Source of the DNA: Candidatus Methylopumilus universalis
GTDB taxonomy: Bacteria > Pseudomonadota > Gammaproteobacteria > Burkholderiales > Methylophilaceae
Length of the DNA: 64,000 bases
NCBI GenBank assembly: GCA_945883335.1
Contig: CAMCXI010000007.1
Location: forward strand, 1 to 64,000
Reading direction: 5' to 3'
Made by a program: the position numbers and the translations under genes. The notes beneath the pieces were generated by a model. The model had not been told where the DNA came from. It searched no databases and worked only from the letters and a program-made list of their open reading frames with translations. Below are positions 33,447 through 43,404 of this stretch, in pieces. Positions within the stretch are counted from its first letter, which is position 1; each line of letters starts with the position of its first letter.

Positions 33447-34832
33447 ATGTTATTCAAGCCAAAATCTATCCTGACTTTTTCAATACTCATGGCGTTCAGT
33501 GTGCAATCGTTCTCTGCCACTGAGACATTGAATGATTATCCACGAGACCAATTAAGAAAATTTACAGAAGTTTACTCAGCCATCAAGAGTAACTATGTAG
33601 ACAATATTGATGACAACAAATTATTTAATGATGCCATCGCAGGTGCGCTTGCTGGCCTAGATCCGCATTCTACTTATTTAGATTACGAAGGCTTAAAAGA
33701 TTTTGGTATTGCAACGGGTGGTGAATTCGGTGGCTTGGGTTTAGAAGTGGGAATGGAAGATGGCTTAGTGAAAGTGGTCTCACCTATTGAGGATACACCT
33801 GCTTACCGAGCAGGTATTAAGTCCGGGGATTTGATTGTGCAACTCGATGGCGTCTCTGTAAAAGGCTTAACGATTGGTGACGCAATTAAGAAGATGCGCG
33901 GCAAGCCAGACACCCAAATTAAACTCAGTATTTCTCGAAAAGGAGAAGCTGGCCTAGTGGATATCACGCTAACACGGGCGATTATTAAAAATCCAAGTGT
34001 TAAATATAAGCTGACAGATGCGGGTTATCCATACGTTAGAATTACCCAATTTCAAGAGCGTACTGGTGAAGATTTAGCTAAAACATTGATGACTATTCGT
34101 GAAAAAACGGAAGGCCCGATTAAAGGCTTGGTCTTGGATTTAAGAAACAACCCGGGTGGGGTTGTGAGCTCCGCCGTTGCAGTGAGTGCGGCTTTTCTAA
34201 AGAAAGATTCTTTAGTCGTCTACTCAGATGGACGTGCTGCAGATTCAAAAATGCGCTTGTTTGCAAATCCTAAAAATTACAGCGGTCCAGATCCAGAGGA
34301 TGATTACCTTAAAGCGCTACCGCCTGAAATGAAAACTGTGCCAATGGTGGTATTGGTGAATGCAGGCTCTGCATCTGCTTCAGAAATTGTGTCTGGCGCT
34401 TTGCAAGACCATCAGCGCGCAAAGGTCTTAGGCACACAAAGCTTTGGTAAAGGTACCATCCAAACTTTATTGCCGCTTAGCAATGGCTCTGCGGTTAAAT
34501 TAACCATTGCTAGATATTTTACGCCCAATGGACGTTCCATTCAGGCTAAAGGCATTATCCCTGATATTGTGGTGGAGGATCCTGCGATCAGCCCTGAAGA
34601 GAATGCTAAATTAAGAAGAGAGGCTAATTTAACTAACCATTTAACTAATCCAAAAGAGTTGGATGCTGCGACTAAGACGCCTGTGCAAGCAATCGTGGTT
34701 GAGAAGAGTGAGCCAAAGACGCAATTTGCTGACACTAATCAATTTGAAGCGGGTACGGATAAAGATTTTCAATATTCTCAAGCGATTAATTTATTAAAAG
34801 GCATTGCTGTAGCCAAGGTAAAGGCGAAGTAA
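33447..34832 (+). CDS. C-terminal processing peptidase (S41, CtpA/Prc family)
   Basis: 461 aa; ATG at 33447 with TAGGAAT upstream and a signal peptide MLFKPKSILTFSILMAFSVQSFSA. A PDZ domain (FGGLGLEVGMEDGLVKVVSPIEDTPAYRAGI) precedes the S41 catalytic domain with LDLRNNPGG and the Ser310, Lys335, Gln339 residues (GSASASEIV, SFGKGTIQT). A periplasmic tail-specific protease of the CtpA type. Its last 39 bases overlap the convergent DUF429 gene. Confidence 0.93.
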   Translation: MLFKPKSILTFSILMAFSVQSFSATETLNDYPRDQLRKFTEVYSAIKSNYVDNIDDNKLFNDAIAGALAGLDPHSTYLDYEGLKDFGIATGGEFGGLGLEVGMEDGLVKVVSPIEDTPAYRAGIKSGDLIVQLDGVSVKGLTIGDAIKKMRGKPDTQIKLSISRKGEAGLVDITLTRAIIKNPSVKYKLTDAGYPYVRITQFQERTGEDLAKTLMTIREKTEGPIKGLVLDLRNNPGGVVSSAVAVSAAFLKKDSLVVYSDGRAADSKMRLFANPKNYSGPDPEDDYLKALPPEMKTVPMVVLVNAGSASASEIVSGALQDHQRAKVLGTQSFGKGTIQTLLPLSNGSAVKLTIARYFTPNGRSIQAKGIIPDIVVEDPAISPEENAKLRREANLTNHLTNPKELDAATKTPVQAIVVEKSEPKTQFADTNQFEAGTDKDFQYSQAINLLKGIAVAKVKAK

Positions 34833-35465
34833 TTTAGGCTTATTTGAGGGTGATTTTGGCAGGATGATATAGCCTTCGGTTTTGCATCCGTAGGCTATAT
34901 ATTGATGATTAGCAAAATAATCTGCTGATACTGCACAGAGCGCCGCATCGATGAAGTCAATATTACTAAGCTGGCTAGTGTCGTAATTTGCCTTAAGCGC
35001 TAATGTGCTTTCTCGAACGGAGCGCTTGTTGCCTGAAGGGTTTGAATCTCCAGCCCAAAGCGACATTTGCACAGCGTGGGGGAAGGTTTCTACGACGCAT
35101 GTTTCCTTATTTTCCTCACCCATGAAAATAGGCAATCCAAGCTTTTGGTAAAGTAACTCTCCGTTAAATACCCAGTCGTAAAAGCGACTTTTGGCTGCAA
35201 GTGCTCTAGTCGGGGTATAAAAGCATCGCATGCCATTGCTGACTAAATCACGCTCTGCTTTTCTTGATCCGCTCTTTAGACTGAACATTGACGGCGCATC
35301 AATAGCAACGGCTGATGGATTGTGGCTTAATGCCCATGCTGCAATCTCATCAGAATGAATTGAATGAAATTTCTCGAGATACAAGCCATTGCGATTGGCG
35401 ACTGCATGAAATCCTTTTTTAACGCCGCCAACGTCGATGCCAATAGTGGTTTTGTGTAATGTCAT
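34794..35465 (-). CDS. DUF429 family protein
   Basis: 223 aa. It starts TIGIDVGGVKKGFHAV, an RNase H-like beta-hairpin with the family Asp, then AVAIDAPSMFS, RKAERDLVSNGMRCFYTP and the VETFPHAVQ motif, ending with an FIDAALCAVSADYF segment. DUF429 proteins are predicted RNase H-fold nucleases or hydrolases, often near DNA-repair genes; here between the CtpA-type protease and the (6-4) photolyase. Its 3' end lies inside the protease gene on the other strand. Confidence 0.88.
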   Translation of the reverse strand: MTLHKTTIGIDVGGVKKGFHAVANRNGLYLEKFHSIHSDEIAAWALSHNPSAVAIDAPSMFSLKSGSRKAERDLVSNGMRCFYTPTRALAAKSRFYDWVFNGELLYQKLGLPIFMGEENKETCVVETFPHAVQMSLWAGDSNPSGNKRSVRESTLALKANYDTSQLSNIDFIDAALCAVSADYFANHQYIAYGCKTEGYIILPKSPSNKPKLLRLYLGYSNAF

Positions 35466-35552
35466 TTTGTAAGAGATTTTATCTGAGATTTCTTTTTAGT
35501 TTTTAGAAGAATATACAGTATTGATAAAAGTGATAGCGGGTAAAATTTGAGT

Positions 35553-37079
35553 ATGAAAACATTAGTGTTAGTCCTGGGTGATCAACTGGATTTAAAGAAC
35601 GCCGCATTGCGTAATTTTGATCCAAGTACTCACGAAGTCATTATGATTGAGTCTCGAAATGAGTCCACTTATGTATGGTCACACAAGGCCAAAATCGCCT
35701 TATTTTTATCAGCGATGCGCCATTTTGCTCAAACCCTTGAGTCCCAAAATATTCCTGTTATTTACATTAAAGATTCTAACCCCAACATTGTTGATGTGCT
35801 CAAGCAACATATCTTGGATAAACAAGTGACGTGCTTGGAATGCGTGGAACCGGGTGAATATCGCTTAAAAATTTCCTTAGAGAAGTTAGCACGCGACTTG
35901 AATATTGAACTAGTCATGCATGACGATGACCACTTTTATTGCAGAATTGCTGAGTTCAAAGCGTGGGTGGCCGATAAAAAAGAGCTGCGACTAGAGTATT
36001 TTTATCGGTATATGCGAAAAAAACATCAGGTACTGATGGATGAAGATTCTCAGCCCTTGGGTGGGCAGTGGAATTTTGATGATCAAAATAGAAAGCCATA
36101 CTCAAAGAATGGTCCAGGTCTTATTCAGGATCCTGTAGCTTTTGAACCGGATGCGATTACGCGTGAGGTATTTGAGTTTGTAGAGCAAAGCTACCCTCAA
36201 CATCCAGGCTCACTTGCTCATTTTAGCTGGCCTGTGACCCGTGAACAGGCACTGGTTGCCTTGGATTTTTTTGTGACGCATCGCCTTGCGCACTTTGGTA
36301 CTTATCAAGATGCCATGTGGAAAGAAACGCCTTTTGGTTGGCACTCCATGCTCTCAGCAAGCTTGAATCTTAAATTGCTTAACCCAAGAGAAGTCATTCA
36401 ACGTGCACTAGAAGCTTATCAAACTGATGCTTTAGATTTGTCTACGGTAGAAGGATTTGTGCGGCAGATTATTGGATGGCGGGAATTTGTTCGAGGCATT
36501 TACTATCTTGATATGCCGCAAATGGCAGAAGCAAACTTTTATGAGCATCAGCGATCCTTGCCAAGTTGGTATTGGACGGCTGACAGTAAAATGAACTGCA
36601 TGAAGGATGCTATTGGACAAACACTTAAGTATGGCTATGCGCATCATATTCAACGGTTAATGGTCACAGGTAACTTTGCGCTACTTGCAGAAGTATTGCC
36701 ACAACAAGTGTCCGATTGGTATTTGGCTGTCTACGTAGATGCAATTGAGTGGGTCGAATTACCCAATGTCGTGGGCATGGCCCTATTTGCAAACGGCGGA
36801 CGTTTTACGAGTAAACCTTACGTCGCAAGTGGCGCCTATGTGAAACGAATGAGTAATTATTGCAATGGGTGTCATTACAAGCCTGAAGTGAGATATGGCG
36901 ATCAAGCTTGCCCGATGACCACATTGTATTGGAATTTTTTAATGAAGCATCAAGCCGCATTTAATCAAAATCCAAGGACACGGTTAATGACCGCGAATCT
37001 ATCAAAAATTAGTATTGAAGACCAAACCCAAATTCAAATACATGCGAATAAAATTTTGAGCAATCTTGATGCAATTTAG
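35553..37079 (+). CDS. Iron-sulfur bacterial (6-4) photolyase (FeS-BCP, PhrB/CryB family)
   Basis: 508 aa from the ATG at 35553 (a TTG at 35547 is also in frame). The N-terminal alpha/beta domain starts TLVLVLGDQLD; the helical FAD domain contains HRLAHFGTYQDAM, GFVRQIIGWREFVRGIYY and HHIQRLMVTGNFALL. The four [4Fe-4S] ligand Cys are present at 349, 437, 440 and 453, each one less than the PhrB numbering I recall (350, 438, 441, 454). It should repair (6-4) photoproducts using light; the antenna is usually a ribolumazine. It follows DUF429 divergently and converges with prmB. Confidence 0.93.
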   Translation: MKTLVLVLGDQLDLKNAALRNFDPSTHEVIMIESRNESTYVWSHKAKIALFLSAMRHFAQTLESQNIPVIYIKDSNPNIVDVLKQHILDKQVTCLECVEPGEYRLKISLEKLARDLNIELVMHDDDHFYCRIAEFKAWVADKKELRLEYFYRYMRKKHQVLMDEDSQPLGGQWNFDDQNRKPYSKNGPGLIQDPVAFEPDAITREVFEFVEQSYPQHPGSLAHFSWPVTREQALVALDFFVTHRLAHFGTYQDAMWKETPFGWHSMLSASLNLKLLNPREVIQRALEAYQTDALDLSTVEGFVRQIIGWREFVRGIYYLDMPQMAEANFYEHQRSLPSWYWTADSKMNCMKDAIGQTLKYGYAHHIQRLMVTGNFALLAEVLPQQVSDWYLAVYVDAIEWVELPNVVGMALFANGGRFTSKPYVASGAYVKRMSNYCNGCHYKPEVRYGDQACPMTTLYWNFLMKHQAAFNQNPRTRLMTANLSKISIEDQTQIQIHANKILSNLDAI

Positions 37080-37113
37080 TTGCGTCCTCAGACATTAAGC
37101 GTCTTATTCAACA

Positions 37114-38019
37114 TTAAATCGCGCTCGGCAATTGTTCCTTGGTAATAAGAAATACAAACTGATTGCCGGACTCTACCTCTAGCCAAGTGAATTGCGCATC
37201 AGGGTAAGCCTCAAGTAAAGCATCGCGGTTGTGACCGATTTCAACAATCAACAAGCCGCCATCATTCAGATAATTCCCGGCTTCCTTGAGTAAGGTATGC
37301 GTATGGTCTAAACCATCCGTGCCGCTACCCAGCGCGATTTGTGGTTCATTACGATACTCTGTTGGAAGTAACGCCATTGATGGTGCATCTACGTATGGCG
37401 GGTTGCTAATAATTAAATCGTAAGTTTTGTCAGCAAGTGCTGTAAACATGTCAGATTGAATCGCGGTGACTTGCTCTTCCAACCCATAGTTTTTGATATT
37501 GATGTTTGATACCGCAATGGCATCAGGTGAAATATCTACCACATCGATACTTGCATTAGGGAAGGCGTGCGCTAGCAAAACACCTAGACAACCACTGCCT
37601 GTGCAAATGTCAGCTGCGCTTTCCACCATCTCTTGATACTCAATCCAAGGATGTAAGCCATTCTCAAGTAATTCGGCAATAAATGAGCGTGGCACAATCA
37701 CACGCTCATCCACGTAAAACTTAAAGCCTCTTAACCATGCTTCGCGAAGCAAGTAAGCGGTTGGGGTGCGGTCTGTGACGCGACGCTCAATCAGATGCGC
37801 CAAATGCTTGGCTTCATCTCTGGTTACACGCGCATCTAAAAAATTGTCTAAGGTATCTAAAGGTAAATGCAGCGCGCTCATCACGAGCCAGACGCTTTCG
37901 TCATAGGCGTTGTCAGTGCCATGGCCAAAGAATACTTCAGCTTTTTCTAAGCGGCTCATACTAAAACGCACCCAGTCCCGTATGGTGAGTAATGCTTCGG
38001 TGATGTGATTAGGCGTCAT
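37114..38019 (-). CDS. prmB: 50S ribosomal protein L3 N5-glutamine methyltransferase
   Basis: 301 aa; start at 38019 (MTPNHITEALLTIRDWVRF), with GGACAC about ten bases upstream. PrmB features: NAYDESVWLVMSALHL, DRTPTAYLLREAWLRGFKFYV, VPRSFIAELL, SAM motif ADICTGSGCLGVLLA, and catalytic NPPY in ISNPPYVDAPSM. It methylates Gln in ribosomal protein L3. It is last in the dapD-ArsC-dapE-prmB run; 16 bases separate it from dapE. Confidence 0.94.
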   Translation of the reverse strand: MTPNHITEALLTIRDWVRFSMSRLEKAEVFFGHGTDNAYDESVWLVMSALHLPLDTLDNFLDARVTRDEAKHLAHLIERRVTDRTPTAYLLREAWLRGFKFYVDERVIVPRSFIAELLENGLHPWIEYQEMVESAADICTGSGCLGVLLAHAFPNASIDVVDISPDAIAVSNINIKNYGLEEQVTAIQSDMFTALADKTYDLIISNPPYVDAPSMALLPTEYRNEPQIALGSGTDGLDHTHTLLKEAGNYLNDGGLLIVEIGHNRDALLEAYPDAQFTWLEVESGNQFVFLITKEQLPSAI

Positions 38020-38035
38020 GTTGATCGTGTCCAGT

Positions 38036-39202
<1,167 letters not shown>

Positions 39203-39553
39203 TTAAGGATTTAAGAGTTGATGGTATTTGGCTTCATCAAAGCCTAAAGCCAGTAAGGTGTAATCTTTGACTAATAAAGGGCGCTTTATCACTGAGGTCT
39301 TTATCATCATTAATTCAGTAGCACTTGCGTTGTCGATGACAGCCGCTTTTTCTGCGTCGCTTAAATTTCGCCAAGTCATGCCTGCACGATTGACTAATTT
39401 ATCCCAAGGCGCTTGCGTGAGCCATTGTTGGATCGTGGCCTCATCTATGCCTTGTTTTTTGAAGTCGTGGAATTCATAAGTAACACCATTTTCTTCAAGC
39501 CAAGTGCGCGCTTTTTTAACAGTATTGCAATTTGGGATGCCGTAAAGTTTCAT
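39203..39553 (-). CDS. ArsC/Spx-family protein (YffB-like)
   Basis: 116 aa from the ATG at 39553 (MKLYGIPNCNTVKKA); an ATG at 39562 is also possible. The ArsC fold has one Cys in GIPNCNTVKKARTWLEENG, then FHDFKKQGIDE and the family VIKRPLLV motif. Proteins of this type sit between dapD and dapE in many betaproteobacteria; their role is not settled. A terminator-like hairpin lies between it and dapD. Confidence 0.88.
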   Translation of the reverse strand: MKLYGIPNCNTVKKARTWLEENGVTYEFHDFKKQGIDEATIQQWLTQAPWDKLVNRAGMTWRNLSDAEKAAVIDNASATELMMIKTSVIKRPLLVKDYTLLALGFDEAKYHQLLNP

Positions 39554-39591
39554 GGGGGACATTTTAACAGTAAAAGCAGCGCTATAAAGCA

Positions 39592-39615
39592 AAACAGCCC
39601 ACTAAGGGGCTGTTT
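39592..39615 (-). terminator. Hairpin between dapD and the ArsC-like gene
   Basis: A 9-bp stem (AAACAGCCC at 39592-39600, GGGCTGTTT at 39607-39615) with an ACTAAG loop. Read on the minus strand it ends in only four T, so it would be a weak terminator or attenuator after dapD. Confidence 0.6.
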
Positions 39616-39635
39616 GTAAAGAAGGCGAAAGTGAA

Positions 39636-40463
39636 TTAAATGCCGCGCAATAATTCATTAATGCCGACTTTACCTAAAGTCTTTTCATCTACTTTTTTCA
39701 CAATGACAGCGCAGTAAAGGCTGTAGCTACCGTCTTTAGAAGGCAAATTGCCAGAAACAACCACAGAGCCTTTTGGCACGCGGCCATAAGTCACTGAACC
39801 AGTCTCGCGGTCGTAAATTTTTGTAGATTGGCCGATGTAAACGCCCATTGAAATCACGCAGTTGTCTTCAACCACAACACCTTCAACCACTTCAGAACGC
39901 GCGCCAACAAAGCAATTATCACCAATAATGGTTGGGCCAGCTTGAACAGGCTCCAATACACCGCCAATGCCTACACCACCAGATAAGTGCACGTTTTTAC
40001 CAATTTGCGCACATGAACCAACCGTTGCCCATGTATCAACCATGGTACCCTCGCCAACATAAGCGCCGATGTTGACGTATGAAGGCATTAATACAGCATT
40101 TTTGCCGATGAATGAACCGCGACGAACGATTGCGTTAGGCACTACGCGGAAGCCGCCAGCTTGGAAGTCTTCTTCAGTGTAATCAGCAAATTTTGGTGGG
40201 ACTTTATCGAAGTACTGTGTGCAACCGCCATCCATCAATATATTGTCTTGTAAACGGAATGAAAGCAATACTGCCTTCTTGAGCCATTGGTGTGTTTCCC
40301 ATTCTTGGCTGTCACCTTTACGTGAAGCAACGCGTAATTTACCTGCATCTAAATCAGCTAAAACGCTAGCAACGGCTTCTTTAAGCTCTGCTGAAGCATT
40401 GCTTGGGTTAATGTCGGCGCGACGCTCAAAAGCGTCTTCAATGATGGTTTGTAATTGGCTCAT
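39636..40463 (-). CDS. dapD: Tetrahydrodipicolinate N-succinyltransferase
   Basis: 275 aa, the exact DapD length. The N-terminal helical domain ([17 protein letters not shown]) is followed by the left-handed beta-helix of hexapeptide repeats ([48 protein letters not shown] region) and the C-terminal [20 protein letters not shown]. It succinylates tetrahydrodipicolinate in the diaminopimelate pathway. First gene of the dap cluster. Confidence 0.96.
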   Translation of the reverse strand: MSQLQTIIEDAFERRADINPSNASAELKEAVASVLADLDAGKLRVASRKGDSQEWETHQWLKKAVLLSFRLQDNILMDGGCTQYFDKVPPKFADYTEEDFQAGGFRVVPNAIVRRGSFIGKNAVLMPSYVNIGAYVGEGTMVDTWATVGSCAQIGKNVHLSGGVGIGGVLEPVQAGPTIIGDNCFVGARSEVVEGVVVEDNCVISMGVYIGQSTKIYDRETGSVTYGRVPKGSVVVSGNLPSKDGSYSLYCAVIVKKVDEKTLGKVGINELLRGI

Positions 40464-40561
40464 GGATAATTCCGATACTGAAAAAATAGTCTAAAAATTG
40501 GTAAAGCTTAATTAAGTGCGGCATTTTACCTGATTCTGTTAGCTTGAAGCAGGTAATGCGC

Positions 40562-41395
40562 TTATTTGCTCGTTTTTGCCTGTTCGTAAAGTGGCATCAC
40601 CGTTGGGATCAGCTTAGATAGGTCATCGATACGTGTTTTTTCAGATGGATGGCTACTTAAGAATTCCGCAGGTTTTTTACCGCTAGATTGTGCCATTTTA
40701 GTCCACAAGCTAATCGCTGCATTAGGATTGTAGCCTGCACGTGCAGCCAGCTCTAACCCCATACGATCAGCTTCCGTTTCTTGCGTACGCGAATTAGGGA
40801 GTGCGAAAAATAATTGTGTACCTTTGCCAGCCATGTCTAAACTTGTTGCCGCATTTTTCTTGGAACCAATGACTGCCGCTAGTAATGCAAGGCCGCCTTG
40901 CTGCGCATAAGCTAGAGACATACGTTCACGTCCATGTTCACGCAAAGCATGAGCAATCTCGTGGCCAATGACGGCAGCAAGCTCATCATCTGTTGCGTTT
41001 AACTTATCGATTAAGCCAGTAAACACCATAATTTTTCCGCCAGGCATGCAATAGGCGTTGACTTGATCATTCTTTTCTACGTTGACTTCCCATTTCCAGC
41101 GGGCAGCATCTGCACGATAGACTGGGACTTGCGCGATTAAGTGGTCGGAAATGGCGCGGATTCTAGCTAATACAGTAGGGTCGGTGTTAAGCGTTTTCTT
41201 GTCGCTAGCCGTTTTGAGTGTTTGAGAGTAACTCGCCGAAGACATGCTTTCCACTTGCTTGCTAGACAGCATCATAAATTGGCTACGATCTATTCCAACA
41301 GCGCCTTTGTTAGTGGTTGTTGTACAGCCTACTATTTGCGTTGAGATAAGCGCTAGCATTAGAAAGTGAAATGGTTTCGTGAGAATTTTTATCAT
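40562..41395 (-). CDS. M48 metalloprotease lipoprotein (LoiP-like)
   Basis: 277 aa from the ATG at 41395. A lipoprotein signal peptide ends in IVGC (Cys24). The zinc motif is HEIAH at 145-149 (AAVIGHEIAHALREHGRE) with the third ligand Glu in RTQETEADRMGLEL. This is the membrane-attached LoiP/BepA-like M48 group, which works in outer-membrane protein quality control. AAAGA lies upstream of the ATG; a TTG at 41410 is in frame but weaker. It lies after kup on the minus strand. Confidence 0.9.
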   Translation of the reverse strand: MIKILTKPFHFLMLALISTQIVGCTTTTNKGAVGIDRSQFMMLSSKQVESMSSASYSQTLKTASDKKTLNTDPTVLARIRAISDHLIAQVPVYRADAARWKWEVNVEKNDQVNAYCMPGGKIMVFTGLIDKLNATDDELAAVIGHEIAHALREHGRERMSLAYAQQGGLALLAAVIGSKKNAATSLDMAGKGTQLFFALPNSRTQETEADRMGLELAARAGYNPNAAISLWTKMAQSSGKKPAEFLSSHPSEKTRIDDLSKLIPTVMPLYEQAKTSK

Positions 41396-41421
41396 GATTA
41401 AATCTTTCAAACAATTTCTGA

Positions 41422-43311
41422 TTAGAAGCTCACCTGCGAACCAAGTTCAACCACGCGGTTAGGTGGGAGCTTAAATTGGTTGGTAATGGTTTCAGCCGAT
41501 CTGAATAGACCAATAAATATTTTTTTGCGCCAAATCGCCATGTCTGGGCTTTCGCAAGCAATCAGAATTTCTTTGCCTACGAAGAATGAGGTGTCCATTG
41601 AGTCAAGCACCAAGCCTTGAGCTGCGGACAATTCCAAGTCGCGAGGTAAATCAGGCTCATCTTTAAAGCCGTAATTGACAGTCACTCTGTAGAACTCATG
41701 TGGAAGTTTTTCTACCAAGATTAAGTCTTCTTTGGGGGTATGCGGAAAATCTGAGAACTTTACAGTCAATATCACCACTTTTTCATGCAATACTTTGTTG
41801 TGTTTGAGGTTGTGCAACATTGCATGCGGGACACCATCAGGGTTAGGTGTCATAAATAATGCGGTGCCTGGAACGCGCGCTGGCGGGTGCTGACCGATCG
41901 CTTCAATAAACGGACTCAGTTCCATTGCGTCGTCTTTAAGGTTAGCGTAAAGCAATGAGCGTCCAGTCTTCCAAGTCACCATGAGCGTGAAGATGAAGAT
42001 TCCAATCACAAGCGGCACCCAGCCGCCATCAGGAATTTTAAGAACGTTAGCTGTAAAGAAAGAAACGTCGACTATTAGAAAAGTAACAATTAACGCGCCA
42101 GTTTTTAGCTTGCTCCAGCCCCACATGTGGTGAAAAACAATGCCGGCGAGTAATGAAGTAATGACCATGTCACCAGTCACCGCAATACCATAAGCTGCAG
42201 CTAAATTGCCGGAGGACTTAAAGCCTAATACCAGCACCATAATAGCAATCATCAAACCCCAATTAACACGTGGCATATAGATTTGTCCTTCGTGACTCTC
42301 TGAAGTGTGTTCTACATGCATGCGTGGCAAATATCCAAGCTGAAGAGCTTGACGAGACACTGAAAATGCCCCAGTAATTACCGCTTGAGAAGCAATCACC
42401 GCAGCCAAGGTTGCTAGGATAATTAATGGAAATAAACTCCATTCGGGAGACATTAAATAGAAAGGATTAACGACCGTCTCATGGTTGGCAAGAATAAGTG
42501 CGCCTTGACCAAAATAATTGAGTATGAGTGCAGGAAAAACCAGACAGAACCAAGCAAGTCTGATTGGCAAGCGTCCGAAGTGACCCATGTCGGCATACAA
42601 CGCTTCCGCACCAGTGACAGAAAGCACTACTGCACCAAGCGCAACAAATGCAATCCAAGGGCTGGTATGGAAAAATTGAAAAGCATAATACGGGTTAAGA
42701 GCTTGCAAGATAGTTGGATATTGCACAATGCTCGTGATGCCAAGCACGGCGAGCGTTCCAAACCAAAGCAACATAATCGGCCCGAAGAGGGCACCAACCA
42801 AGGCTGTTCCCTTGCTCTGTGCCCAGAATAAGAGGGCTATTACGATAAGCGTGATTGGGATGATGAGTTTATGGAGCCCTGGTGCTGCAACTTCTAAACC
42901 CTCAACCGCTGAAAGCACGGAAATCGCTGGCGTAATCATCCCGTCTGCATAGAACATACAAGCACCCAAAATGCCCAGCAGCATAATGGTATGTTGCATT
43001 TTTTTATCGCCGCCTGCATGTCGTGATGCAAGTGCGAGCAAAGCCATAATACCGCCTTCGCCGCGGTTATCAGCTCGCATAATAAAGGCGACATATTTCA
43101 CTGAAACCACCATGATAAGCGCCCATACAATGAGGGACAAAATTCCAAACATATTGGCTTCAGTGAGAGGAACAGGGTGAGCGCCGACTGAAAAAACTTC
43201 TTTCATCGTATAAAGCGGGCTGGTGCCAATATCACCAAACACAACGCCCAATGCGGCCAATGTCAGTGCGGAGAGTTTTGTTTTATTGCCAGTACCAGTG
43301 GATGACGACAT
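41422..43311 (-). CDS. kup: Low-affinity potassium uptake protein Kup
   Basis: 629 aa, the usual Kup length. The first helix begins LSALTLAALGVVFGDIGTSPLYTMKEVF, the family signature; twelve membrane helices (residues ~15-450) are followed by a ~170-aa cytoplasmic domain. It brings in K+, probably with protons. The 94 bases between it and xseA contain no gene on either strand that I can support. Confidence 0.95.
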   Translation of the reverse strand: MSSSTGTGNKTKLSALTLAALGVVFGDIGTSPLYTMKEVFSVGAHPVPLTEANMFGILSLIVWALIMVVSVKYVAFIMRADNRGEGGIMALLALASRHAGGDKKMQHTIMLLGILGACMFYADGMITPAISVLSAVEGLEVAAPGLHKLIIPITLIVIALLFWAQSKGTALVGALFGPIMLLWFGTLAVLGITSIVQYPTILQALNPYYAFQFFHTSPWIAFVALGAVVLSVTGAEALYADMGHFGRLPIRLAWFCLVFPALILNYFGQGALILANHETVVNPFYLMSPEWSLFPLIILATLAAVIASQAVITGAFSVSRQALQLGYLPRMHVEHTSESHEGQIYMPRVNWGLMIAIMVLVLGFKSSGNLAAAYGIAVTGDMVITSLLAGIVFHHMWGWSKLKTGALIVTFLIVDVSFFTANVLKIPDGGWVPLVIGIFIFTLMVTWKTGRSLLYANLKDDAMELSPFIEAIGQHPPARVPGTALFMTPNPDGVPHAMLHNLKHNKVLHEKVVILTVKFSDFPHTPKEDLILVEKLPHEFYRVTVNYGFKDEPDLPRDLELSAAQGLVLDSMDTSFFVGKEILIACESPDMAIWRKKIFIGLFRSAETITNQFKLPPNRVVELGSQVSF

Positions 43312-43404
43312 TAAAAATCAGCTTGAGGACTTAAAACAGTATTATCAATCAACTTCAGTGCTAAACCAATAGCAGAATGATAATAGCTCGTGACTTCATC
43401 GAAA

